Positions 55,494 to 64,000 of a stretch of DNA of 64,000 bases are shown here, piece by piece; position 1 is the first letter of the stretch, and each line of letters opens with the position of its first letter. Source of the stretch: Roseivivax lentus. GTDB taxonomy: Bacteria > Pseudomonadota > Alphaproteobacteria > Rhodobacterales > Rhodobacteraceae. The notes under the pieces are model-generated. The model saw only the letters and a program-made list of their open reading frames with translations, was not told where the DNA came from and did not search any database. Both the position numbers and the translations under genes were made by a program. Where the stretch lies: the NCBI RefSeq assembly GCF_900156805.1, contig NZ_FTOQ01000006.1:62001-126000 (forward strand), given 5' to 3'.

Positions 55494-55522
55494 GCCGCGC
55501 GCGCGACGATCATGGAATTGAG

Positions 55523-55550
55523 AAGGCCGGTCCCGGGACCGGCCTTTTTT
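55523..55550 (+). terminator. Rho-independent terminator after the DUF4167 gene
   Basis: AAGGCCGGTCC (55523-55533) pairs with GGACCGGCCTT (55536-55546), a perfect 24-bp palindrome, followed by a T-run. It lies 30 bases past the stop, and 32 bases before the convergent rsmA end. Confidence 0.9.
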
Positions 55551-55581
55551 CGTGGCGTGTCAGCCCGCGCGCGATCCGCGG

Positions 55582-56436
55582 CTAGCCCGCGGCACGGGCC
55601 GCGGCGATCGCGCGGGCCAGGGCGCAGAAGCCCTCGAGGGGAATTTGTTCGGCCCGCTCGGTGGGCGCGATCCCGGCCTCGCGCAGAAGCGTCTCGATCG
55701 CGGGATGCAGGCCCTTCAGGCTCGCGCGCAGCATCTTGCGGCGCTGGTTGAAGGCGCGGGCCACGACCTCTTCGAGGATTTTCGCGTCGGCCGGGAATCG
55801 CGGCTCGGGCAGGGCCGTCAGATGTACCACGGCCGAGGAGATCTTGGGTGGCGGGGTGAAGGCCTCGGGTGGCAGGGTCATGACGATGCGCGCCTCGCTG
55901 CGCCATTGCGCCAGGAGCGCCAGCCGCCCGTAGGTCTTGGAGCCGGGGGCCGCCACGATCCGCTCGGCCACCTCTTTCTGGAACATCAGCGTGAGGCTCT
56001 GCCAGAAGGGCGGCCAGTCTTTCGGCGTCAGCCAGCGCACGAGCAGTTCGGTGCCGATATTGTAGGGCAGGTTGGCCGCCACCGCGATGGGCGGGGTCAG
56101 ATGCGCCAGCGGGTCCACGTTGAGCGCGTCGCCCTCGATCACCTCGAGCCGCCCGGGATAGGCTGCGGCGATCTCGGCCAGCGCGGGCAGGCAGCGGCTG
56201 TCCTTCTCGATGGCGAGAACGCGGCGCGCGCCGGAGGCCAGAAGCCCGCGGGTGAGCCCGCCGGGCCCGGGCCCGACCTCGAGCACGTCCATATTGCTCA
56301 GATCGCCCGCCGCGCGCGCGATCTTGGCGGTGAGGTTCAGGTCGAGCAGGAAATTCTGGCCAAGCGCCTTCTTGGCGCGCAGATCGTGGGTGGCGATCAC
56401 CTCGCGCAGGGGCGGCAGCGTGTCGAGACCGCTCAT
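55582..56436 (-). CDS. rsmA: 16S rRNA (adenine1518/1519-N6)-dimethyltransferase
   Basis: RsmA (KsgA) dimethylates two adenines in helix 45 of 16S rRNA. The 284-residue protein starts [20 protein letters not shown], with [14 protein letters not shown], the SAM motif [20 protein letters not shown] and the catalytic [14 protein letters not shown]. It is last in the minus-strand order lptF-lptG-lptD-surA-pdxA-rsmA, 175 bases after pdxA. Confidence 0.96.
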   Translation of the reverse strand: MSGLDTLPPLREVIATHDLRAKKALGQNFLLDLNLTAKIARAAGDLSNMDVLEVGPGPGGLTRGLLASGARRVLAIEKDSRCLPALAEIAAAYPGRLEVIEGDALNVDPLAHLTPPIAVAANLPYNIGTELLVRWLTPKDWPPFWQSLTLMFQKEVAERIVAAPGSKTYGRLALLAQWRSEARIVMTLPPEAFTPPPKISSAVVHLTALPEPRFPADAKILEEVVARAFNQRRKMLRASLKGLHPAIETLLREAGIAPTERAEQIPLEGFCALARAIAAARAAG

Positions 56437-56517
56437 GGCGCTTCATCCATTGCGTGAAGAGGGCGGTGCAACGCCTTGTTGCAGAATAACAAAAGTGCAT
56501 ACGAAGGGCGCGATGCG

Positions 56518-56559
56518 CGCCGCCTCTGCGCTTCATCTTTCCCGAAAAACGCAAACGCG
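56518..56559. repeat. Dispersed repeat copy 2
   Basis: CGCCGCCTCTGCGCTTCATC and the following CCCGAAAAACGCAAACGCG closely match 49741-49783. It lies between rsmA and pdxA. Both copies sit near gene ends. Confidence 0.55.
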
Positions 56560-56611
56560 CCATAACCGGATGCGCCGTATTCAGAATATCGCGCCCCGGT
56601 GCCGCCCCGCC

Positions 56612-57604
56612 TCATTCCGCGCCGCCCGCCATGCGCCAGGCGAGCCGCAGCGCCACCACGGTCGAGGACGGATTGGCCACACCCTGTCCCGCGATATCGA
56701 GCGCGGTGCCGTGATCGGGCGAGGTGCGGATGAAGGGCAGGCCCAGCGTCACGTTCACGCCCCGGTCGAAATCGAGCGTCTTGATCGGGATCAGCGCCTG
56801 GTCGTGATACATGGCGATCGCCACGTCGTAGCGCGCCCGGGCCGCGGCGTGGAACATGGTGTCGGCGGAAAGCGGGCCCGCGATCTCCATGCCCTCGCCG
56901 CGCAGGCGGTCGAGCACGGGGGTGATGACCTCGATCTCCTCGCGGCCCATCTTGCCGCCTTCGCCCGCATGGGGGTTCAGGCCCGCCACGGCGATGCGGG
57001 GGCGGGGGATGGCGAATTGCGCGATCATCGCGGCATGGGTGATGCGGATGCGGCGTTCCAGAAGCTCGGCGGTCAGCGCGGCGGGCACGTCGGACAGCGG
57101 GATGTGGATCGTCGCGGGCACGACGCGCAGCTGGTCCGAGGCGAGCATCATCACCACCTCGTCGGCCTCGGCCAGATGGGCGAGAAACTCGGTATGGCCG
57201 GGAAAGGCGAAGCCCGCGCCGTCGGCCAAAGCCTGTTTGTGGATGGGCAGCGTGCAGAGCGCCGAGGCCTTGCCGGTCGCCACGAGATGCACGCCGCGTT
57301 CGATGGCCGCGATCACCCCGCGGGCCTGCGCGGCCTGCGGGGTGCCCGGCGTGCGCGCGCCCGCCATCTCAAGCGGCAGGACCGGCAGCCCGTCGCGGGC
57401 GGCCTCGGCGGCATCCTGCGGCTGGGTGATCGCCACGATGGGCGCCATGTCGTCCGGCACATGGGCCGGATCGCCGATCAGGAAGAACGGCACCTCGGCG
57501 CCGAGGATGCGCCACGCGGCGGGCGCAAGCTCGGGTCCGATGCCCGCGGGCTCGCCGCAGGAGACCGCGATCGGGCCGGGGCGCGCATTCCGGGCAGGGC
57601 TCAT
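56612..57604 (-). CDS. pdxA: 4-hydroxythreonine-4-phosphate dehydrogenase
   Basis: PdxA oxidises 4-phosphohydroxythreonine in pyridoxal phosphate synthesis. The 330-residue protein starts MSPARNARPGPIAVSCGEPA, with GIGPELAPAAW, metal-site regions HTEFLAHLAEADEVVMML and AGLNPHAGEGGKMGREEIEV, and FIRTSPDHGTALDIAGQG near the end. The start overlaps the surA stop by four bases (ATGA), the same surA-pdxA-ksgA arrangement as in many proteobacteria. Confidence 0.96.
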   Translation of the reverse strand: MSPARNARPGPIAVSCGEPAGIGPELAPAAWRILGAEVPFFLIGDPAHVPDDMAPIVAITQPQDAAEAARDGLPVLPLEMAGARTPGTPQAAQARGVIAAIERGVHLVATGKASALCTLPIHKQALADGAGFAFPGHTEFLAHLAEADEVVMMLASDQLRVVPATIHIPLSDVPAALTAELLERRIRITHAAMIAQFAIPRPRIAVAGLNPHAGEGGKMGREEIEVITPVLDRLRGEGMEIAGPLSADTMFHAAARARYDVAIAMYHDQALIPIKTLDFDRGVNVTLGLPFIRTSPDHGTALDIAGQGVANPSSTVVALRLAWRMAGGAE

Positions 57605-58845
57605 TCTTCGACGATATAGGCGTCGGCGCGCAGCTGGGCGAGATAGCCGTCCGCCAGCGCGCTGAGGCGGCGGTTGCGCAGCCCGAGGGCGAGGTCCTCC
57701 CGGTCGCGGCCCTCGACCACGGCGCGCGTGCGCCCGCAGAGCATCAGCACCATGAGGTTGTCGCCGCGGGTCAGCGCGCTCGACACCTCGCCGGCATCGA
57801 GCTTCGACAGCTCGAAGGCGATGTCGGTGGGCAGGTCCGACGGCGGCAGGCTTTCGCGGTTGAGCCGGCTTTCGGGCTGGCCCTGCGCGATGCCGTAGAG
57901 GTCGTCGCAGCGGTCGGTCTGGCTGTCGATGACACGCGCCCGGGCGAGGTTCTCGGGCGTGCGCCCTCCGGGCAGGTAATAGGCGGCGTATTCGACGGCG
58001 GCATATTCGGGCGCGCTGTAGCCGGTCTCCTCGATGCCGCGCAGCTGGAAGAGGGCGATGGCGTTCGGGATCGGCAGCGGCTCGCTCACCTCGCCCGGGG
58101 ACAGGCCGAGGATGATCGGGCGCAGCTGCGGAGGCAGGTCGGTCAGGTCCTGCCAGGGCAGGCGGCCGCCGGCATTGCGCGTGGCGGTCGCGGAATATTG
58201 CCGCGCGAAGGCCGAGAATTCCCCCTCGGAGGTCGATTGCGCGATCCGGTTGGCGCGCGCGCGCACCGCCTCGGCCTGCGGTGGCGGGGCGGGCATGATG
58301 ATCTCCGACAGGAGCACGCGCACGTTGGAGCCGTCGGCACCGCCCGAGATCGCGCGGTCCACCTCGGTCTCCGAGACATTGGCGCGGCCCGCGAAGCGCT
58401 GCTGCACGAGAATGCGCCACGACAGGCCCGCGCGGACGAAATCGCGGAAGGTCTCCTCGGCCACACCGGCCTGGGCCAGCGCGCCGATGAATTCCTCGCG
58501 GGTGAGATTGGCGCGTCCGGCGAATTCGCCCTGCGCCGCGATGATGTCCTCGGACGAGGGATCGATGCCCGCCGCGCGCGCGGCCTGCAGCCGCAGCCGG
58601 TCCTCGATCAGCGCCTCGCGGGCGGCCTCTTCGGAATTGCCGGGCGCGTTAAGCGCCTGCAGCATCCGGGCGCGCTGGTCGATCTCGTAATTGGTGATGA
58701 CCGCGTCGTTGACCCGGATCGCGGGGGCGAAGAGGTTCTGCGCGGGGGCCGCGGCAGGTGCCAGGGCCACCGTCAGCGCCACCAGCGCCACGGATACGAT
58801 CGCGCCGATCTTGGGGGTCGGGATGCGGGTCAGAAGCTCGAGCAT
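57601..58845 (-). CDS. surA: Periplasmic chaperone and peptidyl-prolyl isomerase SurA
   Basis: SurA escorts outer-membrane proteins, including LptD, through the periplasm. The 414-residue protein has a signal peptide (MLELLTRIPTPKIGAIVSVA to the APAQN region), a SurA_N helical domain (VNDAVITNYEIDQRARMLQA) and one parvulin-like isomerase domain (about residues 170-280). It overlaps lptD by 16 bases and pdxA by four. Confidence 0.92.
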   Translation of the reverse strand: MLELLTRIPTPKIGAIVSVALVALTVALAPAAAPAQNLFAPAIRVNDAVITNYEIDQRARMLQALNAPGNSEEAAREALIEDRLRLQAARAAGIDPSSEDIIAAQGEFAGRANLTREEFIGALAQAGVAEETFRDFVRAGLSWRILVQQRFAGRANVSETEVDRAISGGADGSNVRVLLSEIIMPAPPPQAEAVRARANRIAQSTSEGEFSAFARQYSATATRNAGGRLPWQDLTDLPPQLRPIILGLSPGEVSEPLPIPNAIALFQLRGIEETGYSAPEYAAVEYAAYYLPGGRTPENLARARVIDSQTDRCDDLYGIAQGQPESRLNRESLPPSDLPTDIAFELSKLDAGEVSSALTRGDNLMVLMLCGRTRAVVEGRDREDLALGLRNRRLSALADGYLAQLRADAYIVEE

Positions 58846-61076
58846 GTGCGGCGGTACTCCTTCGCGCTGCCGCCGGTGCTGAAGCCTTTCAGCAGGACGG
58901 TCAGGCCGATATCTGTGGACGGCTCAAGGTTAGTGGATGAGGCGAAGCGGCGCGAGACCGAAATCTCCGCCGAGACGCATTCGTTCTGCCAGGTCACGCC
59001 GAGCCCGGCGCGGTCCGAGCGGTTGTCGCCCAGATCGTAGCGCCAGAACCCGTCGGCGGACCATTGCGGCGTGAAGATGTAGGATCCGTCGACCGTCCAT
59101 TCCGACTGGGTATCGCTGCGATCCTCGTCCGGATCGGCGCGCAGGAGCAGGTAGGCGGCCCCCAGGTCCATGCGCGTCGTCTCCCATTCGGCGCGGGCCT
59201 CGACCTTGGTCCAGGCGCGGTCGTCGATGTCGAGCAGCCCGCGCCCGGTGAAGAGGAACCCGCCCCGGGTTTCGAAATGCGAGGCGATCAGCAGATCCGA
59301 GGTGGAAAAACCCAGGCCCGAGGAGCGCGTGAAGGCAGCGTCGTCATCGGCGCGCCAGACCTGGCCCATGGTGAGCCCGGCCTGCCAGCCGATCGGGTTG
59401 CGGTGATGCCAGCGCAGGCCGAGCGCGGTGACCCGGCCGCGTTCGCGCCGGTCGGTCGCGGGAAAGCGCGACAGCGACAGAAGGTTGCCCTCGTCGAATT
59501 CCTGCCGCGTGCTTTCATCGGCGGCGGTGGTGGGCCGGTCGCCGCCCGACCAGGCGATCTGTGCCAGCGGCTCCACCAGCGTGGCGCTGCCGCCCGGGCC
59601 CCGGCGCAGCCAAGGCCAGCGCAGCTCCAGCGCGGCGGCGGGGGTCAGCACGTTGGCCTCGGGTTCTGAGAAGGCGTCCTGCTCGATGCGGATGTGATCG
59701 GCGCTGATCTGCCCCAGCAATCCTGCGCGCAGGCCCGCGGGCAGCGTGTAGCGGTCGCGCCAGGACAAGGTGGCGGACAGCCGGCTCACGTCGCGGCCAT
59801 CGACCACGCTGTCGGCATCGTCGCCGTCGGTGTCGCGGTCGGAGGGACGGTAATGGGTATGCGCCTCGGTGCTGAGCCGCAGCTCGCCGCCGATCGCGCG
59901 GGGAAAGAAGCGCCGTTCGAAATCCACGTCGAGAATGGCCGAGGGCCGCGTCTCGGTCGTGTCTTCGTCGCGCAGGGATTCGTAGTAATCCACCCCGGCG
60001 GCGAAGGCGGTGTCGCGGCTGTAGCGGCTGACGGTGGCGAAATTGCGCAGCCGGTCGGCCGAGGAATAGCCGTAAAGGTCGAGATAGGCCTCGTCGGAGA
60101 CCGATTGCAGGCCGAAATTCAGCTTGTAGTCGCGGGGCAGGTCGAAGCTGCCGTCGACGAAGGCATAGGCGCGGATCCCGTCGAAGAGCGAATCGCGGCT
60201 GGCGGCGGTGTTCACCTCGATGTCGCCGTAGCGGAAGGCGCGGCGGTAGCGCAGCTCAAGCGTGGAGCTTTCGGTCGAGAGATACGGCGTGACGGTGACG
60301 TCCTGATGGGCCCCCAGCGGGATGAAATACGGCACCTTGATCCCAAACCCCAGAAGCGAGGAGGTGCGGAACTCGGGCGGCAGGAAGCCGCGGGCGCGCG
60401 TCAGCGTCGGATCGGGAATGCGCAGCTGCGGGAAATAGAGCACCGGCACGTTGAGGACGTGGAAGGTCGCGTTGTCGAAATAGATCTGGCGGGCCTCTTC
60501 GTCATGCACGACCCGGGCGGCGCGGATCTGCCACAGCGGGGTCTGGTTGCGGCCGCAGACCTGGCAGGAGGTGACGGCGACCTTCGACAGCTGCGTGTAG
60601 CGTCCGCCGAGCCGCCGGGCCTCGACCGCGGCCAGTTGCAGCTGCTCGTCGAGCACGATGCGCGCGCCCGCGAGAATGCCGTTGCGGAACCCGTCATCGA
60701 GCGTCGCGGAGGTCGCGGTCAGCACGTCGCCATTGGGCTCGACGATGCGGATCGGCCCGTCGAGGCTCAGCGTGCCGGCCTCCTGGTCGAAGACGATCCG
60801 CTGGGCGGTCAGGCGGCGGCCCTGGTAGATCGCCTCCACGTTGCCTTCGGCGACGAGGATGCTGTCGGCCTCCACATAGACGATATCGGCCACCAGGAGC
60901 GCGGTGTCCTGCACCGTCGCGGCGCTGCCGGCAGAGGCGGGCGGCGGCAGGGTCTGGGCGTGGAGCGGCGTCACCGCAAGACAGGCGGCGAGCCACGCGG
61001 CGGCGATGCCGGCGGAAAACGCCGCCGGGCGCAGGCGCAGAGACTGGCGGAAACGACGAGACGGCACCGGTTTCAT
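58830..61076 (-). CDS. lptD: LPS-assembly protein LptD
   Basis: LptD inserts lipopolysaccharide into the outer leaflet of the outer membrane. The 748-residue protein has a signal peptide (about residues 1-40), an OstA/LptA-like beta-jellyroll (about 60-170) and a large C-terminal beta-barrel region. Disulfide cysteines are present: Cys171 and Cys174 (TSCQVCGRN) and two near the end (WQNECVSAE and RRTCSSF). The start at 61076 (MKPVPSRRFRQSLRLRP) overlaps the lptG stop by four bases (61073-61076). Confidence 0.95.
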   Translation of the reverse strand: MKPVPSRRFRQSLRLRPAAFSAGIAAAWLAACLAVTPLHAQTLPPPASAGSAATVQDTALLVADIVYVEADSILVAEGNVEAIYQGRRLTAQRIVFDQEAGTLSLDGPIRIVEPNGDVLTATSATLDDGFRNGILAGARIVLDEQLQLAAVEARRLGGRYTQLSKVAVTSCQVCGRNQTPLWQIRAARVVHDEEARQIYFDNATFHVLNVPVLYFPQLRIPDPTLTRARGFLPPEFRTSSLLGFGIKVPYFIPLGAHQDVTVTPYLSTESSTLELRYRRAFRYGDIEVNTAASRDSLFDGIRAYAFVDGSFDLPRDYKLNFGLQSVSDEAYLDLYGYSSADRLRNFATVSRYSRDTAFAAGVDYYESLRDEDTTETRPSAILDVDFERRFFPRAIGGELRLSTEAHTHYRPSDRDTDGDDADSVVDGRDVSRLSATLSWRDRYTLPAGLRAGLLGQISADHIRIEQDAFSEPEANVLTPAAALELRWPWLRRGPGGSATLVEPLAQIAWSGGDRPTTAADESTRQEFDEGNLLSLSRFPATDRRERGRVTALGLRWHHRNPIGWQAGLTMGQVWRADDDAAFTRSSGLGFSTSDLLIASHFETRGGFLFTGRGLLDIDDRAWTKVEARAEWETTRMDLGAAYLLLRADPDEDRSDTQSEWTVDGSYIFTPQWSADGFWRYDLGDNRSDRAGLGVTWQNECVSAEISVSRRFASSTNLEPSTDIGLTVLLKGFSTGGSAKEYRRTCSSF

Positions 61077-62170
61077 CCGTCCTCCCGCTGCAACAGGAAC
61101 CCCAGCGCCAGCAGCAGCGAGGCCGCGGGCGGCACCCAGGCCGCCACGAGTGGCGCAAGCTGGCCGCTTTCGCCGAGGATCTGCGCGAAGTTGCGGATGT
61201 AGAACAGCCCGAAGCCGATGAGCACCGCCGAAAGCACCGCCACGCCCGTCCGCGCGATGCGGGCATGTTCCATGGTGAAGGCCGCCCCCACGAGAATGAG
61301 CGAGACGAGGAAGATGGGCCGCGCCAGTTCCATCTGGAACCAGACCGCGTGGCGCCGGGCGGAAAAGCCCGCCTGTTCGAGATCGGAGATGAAGCGCGGC
61401 AGGTTCCAGATCGAGATCGCCGAGGGCTGGCCGAAGCGGTCGCGGATGCGTTCCGGCGTCAGCGATGAGGGAATGTCGATCGTGTCGTAGAGCTGCGCAT
61501 TGGCCTCCGCATTGACCCCGGGGCCGAGCGGCCAGGTCTTCACGTCGCGCAGCGTCCAGGCGCCTTCGACCAGCTCGGCCTCGCGGGCCAGAAGCCGGCG
61601 CACGGGGCCGATCTCGGCGCGGTATTCGAGGAAGGAGACGTCGTAGAGCAGAGTCGCATCGGCGTTGGCGCGGCTGGCGCGGATCACCGTCTGGCCGGTC
61701 TCGTCGCCCTGGCGCAGCCACAACCCGCCCGAGCCGATGGAGATGACCGAGCGGCGGCCATCCTCGTAAAGCTCCTTCAGCTCGCTATAGCGCTGCGAGG
61801 TGGCGGCGACGATGGGATTCATCGCGGCCACTGCCACGCCACCCACGGTGAGCGCCACCAGCATCGGCCCGATCAGCGACACGATGCCCGAGCGGCCCGC
61901 CGCCCGCGCGATCACCAGCTCCGAAGACCGCGACAGCGCCAGAAAGAGCGCGATGGAGGACAGGATCATGATGAGCGGCAGCATCTCGTAGAGCGAGCCC
62001 GGCAGGTTCAGAAGCGTGAGCTGCACGATGGGGCCGAAGGCCACGCCCTCGTCGTCGAAACGGCGGATCTGTTCCACGAGGTCGAGGATGAAGACGAAGG
62101 CGGCGAAGCCCGCGAAGATGCCGAGGAAGGTCATCAGGAAGCGGCGCGCGAAATAGAGATGCAGGATCAT
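61073..62170 (-). CDS. lptG: LPS export permease LptG
   Basis: LptG with LptF forms the inner-membrane pore that extracts LPS, powered by LptB. The 365-residue protein has three N-terminal helices (MILHLYFARRFLMTFLGIFA, and around 55-80 and 100-115), a periplasmic jellyroll and three C-terminal helices, the YjgP/YjgQ plan. Its start overlaps the lptF stop (ATGA, 62167-62170), and its stop overlaps the lptD start. Confidence 0.94.
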   Translation of the reverse strand: MILHLYFARRFLMTFLGIFAGFAAFVFILDLVEQIRRFDDEGVAFGPIVQLTLLNLPGSLYEMLPLIMILSSIALFLALSRSSELVIARAAGRSGIVSLIGPMLVALTVGGVAVAAMNPIVAATSQRYSELKELYEDGRRSVISIGSGGLWLRQGDETGQTVIRASRANADATLLYDVSFLEYRAEIGPVRRLLAREAELVEGAWTLRDVKTWPLGPGVNAEANAQLYDTIDIPSSLTPERIRDRFGQPSAISIWNLPRFISDLEQAGFSARRHAVWFQMELARPIFLVSLILVGAAFTMEHARIARTGVAVLSAVLIGFGLFYIRNFAQILGESGQLAPLVAAWVPPAASLLLALGFLLQREDG

Positions 62171-63306
62171 GCGGCGGCTCCGGACGGTGTTGCGGCGCGC
62201 CGTTTCGGTTTGCGCGGCCGCGCGGCGGACCGCAGCAGAAGCGCCGTCATGGTCAGTCCGATGACGCTGGGCAGGAAGATCAGGAAGGCCGAGGCGACGG
62301 AATTCTCCGACGGGCCCTGCACCGCGCTTTCGAAGACGTAGACCAGCACGACGAGCGCCACCGCGACGAACATCTGCCGGGTGACGCCGAAACGCGAAAA
62401 TTCGCCGGTGAGCAGCGTCGCAAAGCCCAGGGACGCCGCGACCAGCGCCAGAAGCGGCTGCTGGATGCGGCTGAAGACCGCGACCAGAAGCTCCGCCGGC
62501 CGCTCGCCGGTGCGCGCCATCACGCCGCTGAAATCGCTGACGATCTCCCAGGACGTGGTGGATTCGAGCCGCTGGCGGTCGGCGGTGGAGCGGTCGATCA
62601 GGCTTGCCACGCTGTAGGTCAGATCGGCGAAGGTGGTGGTCGAGAGCCGCCCGGATTCGAGATCGAGCGTCTGGGCGAGGCCGCTCATCATCACGATATT
62701 GGCCTCCTCGGGAGTGTCGCCCACGACGAAGGCCCGTTCGGCGGTATAGGTCACCTCGCGGCCCTCCTGGCGGCGGTCGGACAGGAAGATGTCGCGCAGC
62801 TCGCCGGTCTCGGTGATCTCGCGGATATAGAAGGTGAGGTCCGAGGAGGGGCTGAGAAAGACGCCCTCGCGCAGCAGCCGCGCCGAGGCGGCGTTGGAGA
62901 TCTCGGCCTCGCGCAGGCGCAGCTGTTCGAGGCTTTGCGGCACCAGCAGATGGGTGAGGATCATCATCATCGTGGCCACCACCGCGCCGAACAGGATCAC
63001 CGGGCGCGCCAGCCGCCAGGGCGAATAGCCGGTGGCCTGCACCACGGTCAGCTCCGAGTCGCCGATCAGCCGCTGGGTGAGGTAGAGGGCCGCCACGAAG
63101 GCCGAAAGCGGCAGCACCCGGGCGATGGTGCCGGGCAGCGACAGCGCGGTGAATTCCAGGAAGACCCGCGCCGAATGCCCGTCCGAGATCAGCTGTTCGA
63201 ACAGGATCACCGCCTGGTTGACCCAGTACACGGAGACCAGGACCAGCGCGAAAAAGCCAAACAGCACCATGAGGCGTGACAGCAGGTATCTGTCGAATCT
63301 CGCCAC
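62167..63306 (-). CDS. lptF: LPS export permease LptF
   Basis: 379 residues with the same plan as LptG: MARFDRYLLSRLMVLFGFFA, then two more helices with FTALSLPGTIARVLPLSAFV, a periplasmic domain, and a C-terminal three-helix bundle ending in basic residues. It is first in the minus-strand run lptF-lptG-lptD-surA-pdxA-rsmA and divergent from pepA. Confidence 0.94.
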   Translation of the reverse strand: MARFDRYLLSRLMVLFGFFALVLVSVYWVNQAVILFEQLISDGHSARVFLEFTALSLPGTIARVLPLSAFVAALYLTQRLIGDSELTVVQATGYSPWRLARPVILFGAVVATMMMILTHLLVPQSLEQLRLREAEISNAASARLLREGVFLSPSSDLTFYIREITETGELRDIFLSDRRQEGREVTYTAERAFVVGDTPEEANIVMMSGLAQTLDLESGRLSTTTFADLTYSVASLIDRSTADRQRLESTTSWEIVSDFSGVMARTGERPAELLVAVFSRIQQPLLALVAASLGFATLLTGEFSRFGVTRQMFVAVALVVLVYVFESAVQGPSENSVASAFLIFLPSVIGLTMTALLLRSAARPRKPKRRAATPSGAAA

Positions 63307-63438
63307 CGATCCCCCCAGATCGCCTATCGATTTTGCGCGACCCTAGCGGATGTGGCGGGGGCGCGAAAGGTGCCTCTGGCCAAGCGCGCGCCCGCCCGCT
63401 ACCTCTGGTCCGACATGGAATTCAGACAGGAGAGTGGC
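63307..63438. promoter_or_regulatory. Divergent promoter region lptF / pepA
   Basis: 132 bases between the divergent lptF and pepA starts. They must carry promoters for both the lpt run and pepA. I find no clear -35/-10 pair. Confidence 0.4.
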
Positions 63439-64000
63439 ATGACCGAATTGCGCGGGATCACGGTGGAACAGACGGATCTCGAGGTCCTTGGCGATGCGGA
63501 GGGCCGCATCGCGGTCTGCGTCAGCCCCGATGGCAAGATGAGCCCCGGGGCGCGGCGTCTGAACCGCCTGTCGAAGGGCGCGGTCAAGCGTGCGGTTGAA
63601 AGCGAGGCCTTCGAGAAGGCCAAGCCCGGCGAGGCGATCTCGCTGGCCTATCCGGCGGGCATGGCGGCGGAGGCCATCGACCTCGTGAAGCTGCCGCGCA
63701 ACCCCGCGCAGGACGTCGCGCGCCGCGCCGGCGCCAATCTTGCCAAGCTGTCGCGCAGGCAAGTCATCCTGCTCGCGGAGACCACCAGGCGCGCCGCGGA
63801 TATCGCGCTCGGGCTGATCCTGCGCTCCTACGCGTTCAGCGATCACAAGACCGACAAGGGCGACGCCTACGGCGCGGTCACGCTGATGGTCTCGAAGCCC
63901 GAGGAGGTCGCGCCCGAGGTCGAGACGGCGCAAGCGCTCGCCTCGGGGGTGATATTCACTCGCGATCTCGTGTCTGAGCCCGCCAACGTGCTGACCACGA
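63439..64000 (+). CDS. pepA: Leucyl aminopeptidase (3' truncated by the window)
   Basis: The first 187 codons of the gene are visible, in an open frame running off the end. It starts MTELRGITVEQTDLEVLGDA after CAGGAGAG. The N-terminal PepA domain (ADIALGLILRSYAFSDHKTD) and the beginning of the catalytic domain at FTRDLVSEPANVLTT, the PepA boundary signature, are visible. The metal-binding catalytic core lies beyond base 64000. The protein would cleave N-terminal amino acids. It is divergent from lptF. Confidence 0.88.
   Translation, partial: MTELRGITVEQTDLEVLGDAEGRIAVCVSPDGKMSPGARRLNRLSKGAVKRAVESEAFEKAKPGEAISLAYPAGMAAEAIDLVKLPRNPAQDVARRAGANLAKLSRRQVILLAETTRRAADIALGLILRSYAFSDHKTDKGDAYGAVTLMVSKPEEVAPEVETAQALASGVIFTRDLVSEPANVLTT

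Overview
The window is a GC-rich (about two thirds G+C by eye) chromosomal segment of an alphaproteobacterium, most likely a member of the Rhodobacteraceae (Roseobacter/Rhodobacter group). The evidence is gene content and order: yajC-secD-secF followed by ccmABCDG, glnB-glnA, prfA-prmC next to a DUF4167 gene, lptF-lptG-lptD-surA-pdxA-rsmA, an orphan FliG-like gene, a Hint-domain protein and a cytochrome b561-YceI fusion. I see no rRNA, CRISPR array, insertion sequence, integrase or phage gene. Nearly all of it is core-genome housekeeping.

Layout. 1-8.3 kb: the end of an aminotransferase gene; rplM-rpsI behind two tandem promoters; a glycosyltransferase facing a sulfotransferase; a TspO-like membrane protein gene overlapping serS; a secreted trypsin-like protease; and a membrane pentapeptide-repeat gene whose second half is strikingly AT-rich. 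8.5-15 kb: Sec accessory genes (yajC, secD, secF), an Mth938-like gene, then cytochrome c maturation ccmABCDG. 15-25 kb: two small secreted-peptide genes, atoE, acnA, a DUF1223 protein, a lipid A-type acyltransferase, the FliG-like gene and purB. 25-33 kb: bioY, a DUF3445 gene, two unknown membrane-anchored proteins flanking a lytic transglycosylase, glnB-glnA, and an NAD(P)HX-repair enzyme split into two overlapping genes. 33-44.6 kb: Hint protein, tRNA-Leu(UAG), trigger factor, a 2-hydroxyacid dehydrogenase, rpsF-rpsR-rplI, a redox/envelope group (YceI, DUF805, pseudoazurin, b561-YceI) and fabD-fabG-acpP. 44.7-64 kb: GNAT, YihY/BrkB, an iron-type substrate-binding protein, mazG, an M20 amidohydrolase, agmatinase, prfA-prmC, an EamA exporter, DUF4167, rsmA-pdxA-surA-lptD-lptG-lptF (one minus-strand series with overlapping genes), and the start of pepA.

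Several units form functional blocks. SecDF/YajC exports proteins; CcmABCDG matures c-type cytochromes; LptF, LptG, LptD and SurA deliver and assemble lipopolysaccharide at the outer membrane, and the acyltransferase at 20.6 kb probably makes its lipid part; GlnB senses nitrogen and carbon for glutamine synthetase. Many genes overlap by ATGA or GTGA, indicating translational coupling. Most transcription units end in a strong hairpin, often with a UUCG or CGAA loop.

The least ordinary items are a set of double-hairpin intergenic elements (about 32.9-33.1 and 47.5-47.7 kb), the compositionally chimeric pentapeptide-repeat gene, the split Nnr enzyme, a 16-bp perfect palindrome before yajC, a (GT)9 microsatellite before an unknown gene, and the two unknown membrane-anchored proteins around the lytic transglycosylase. 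I found no complete new defence or mobile system.
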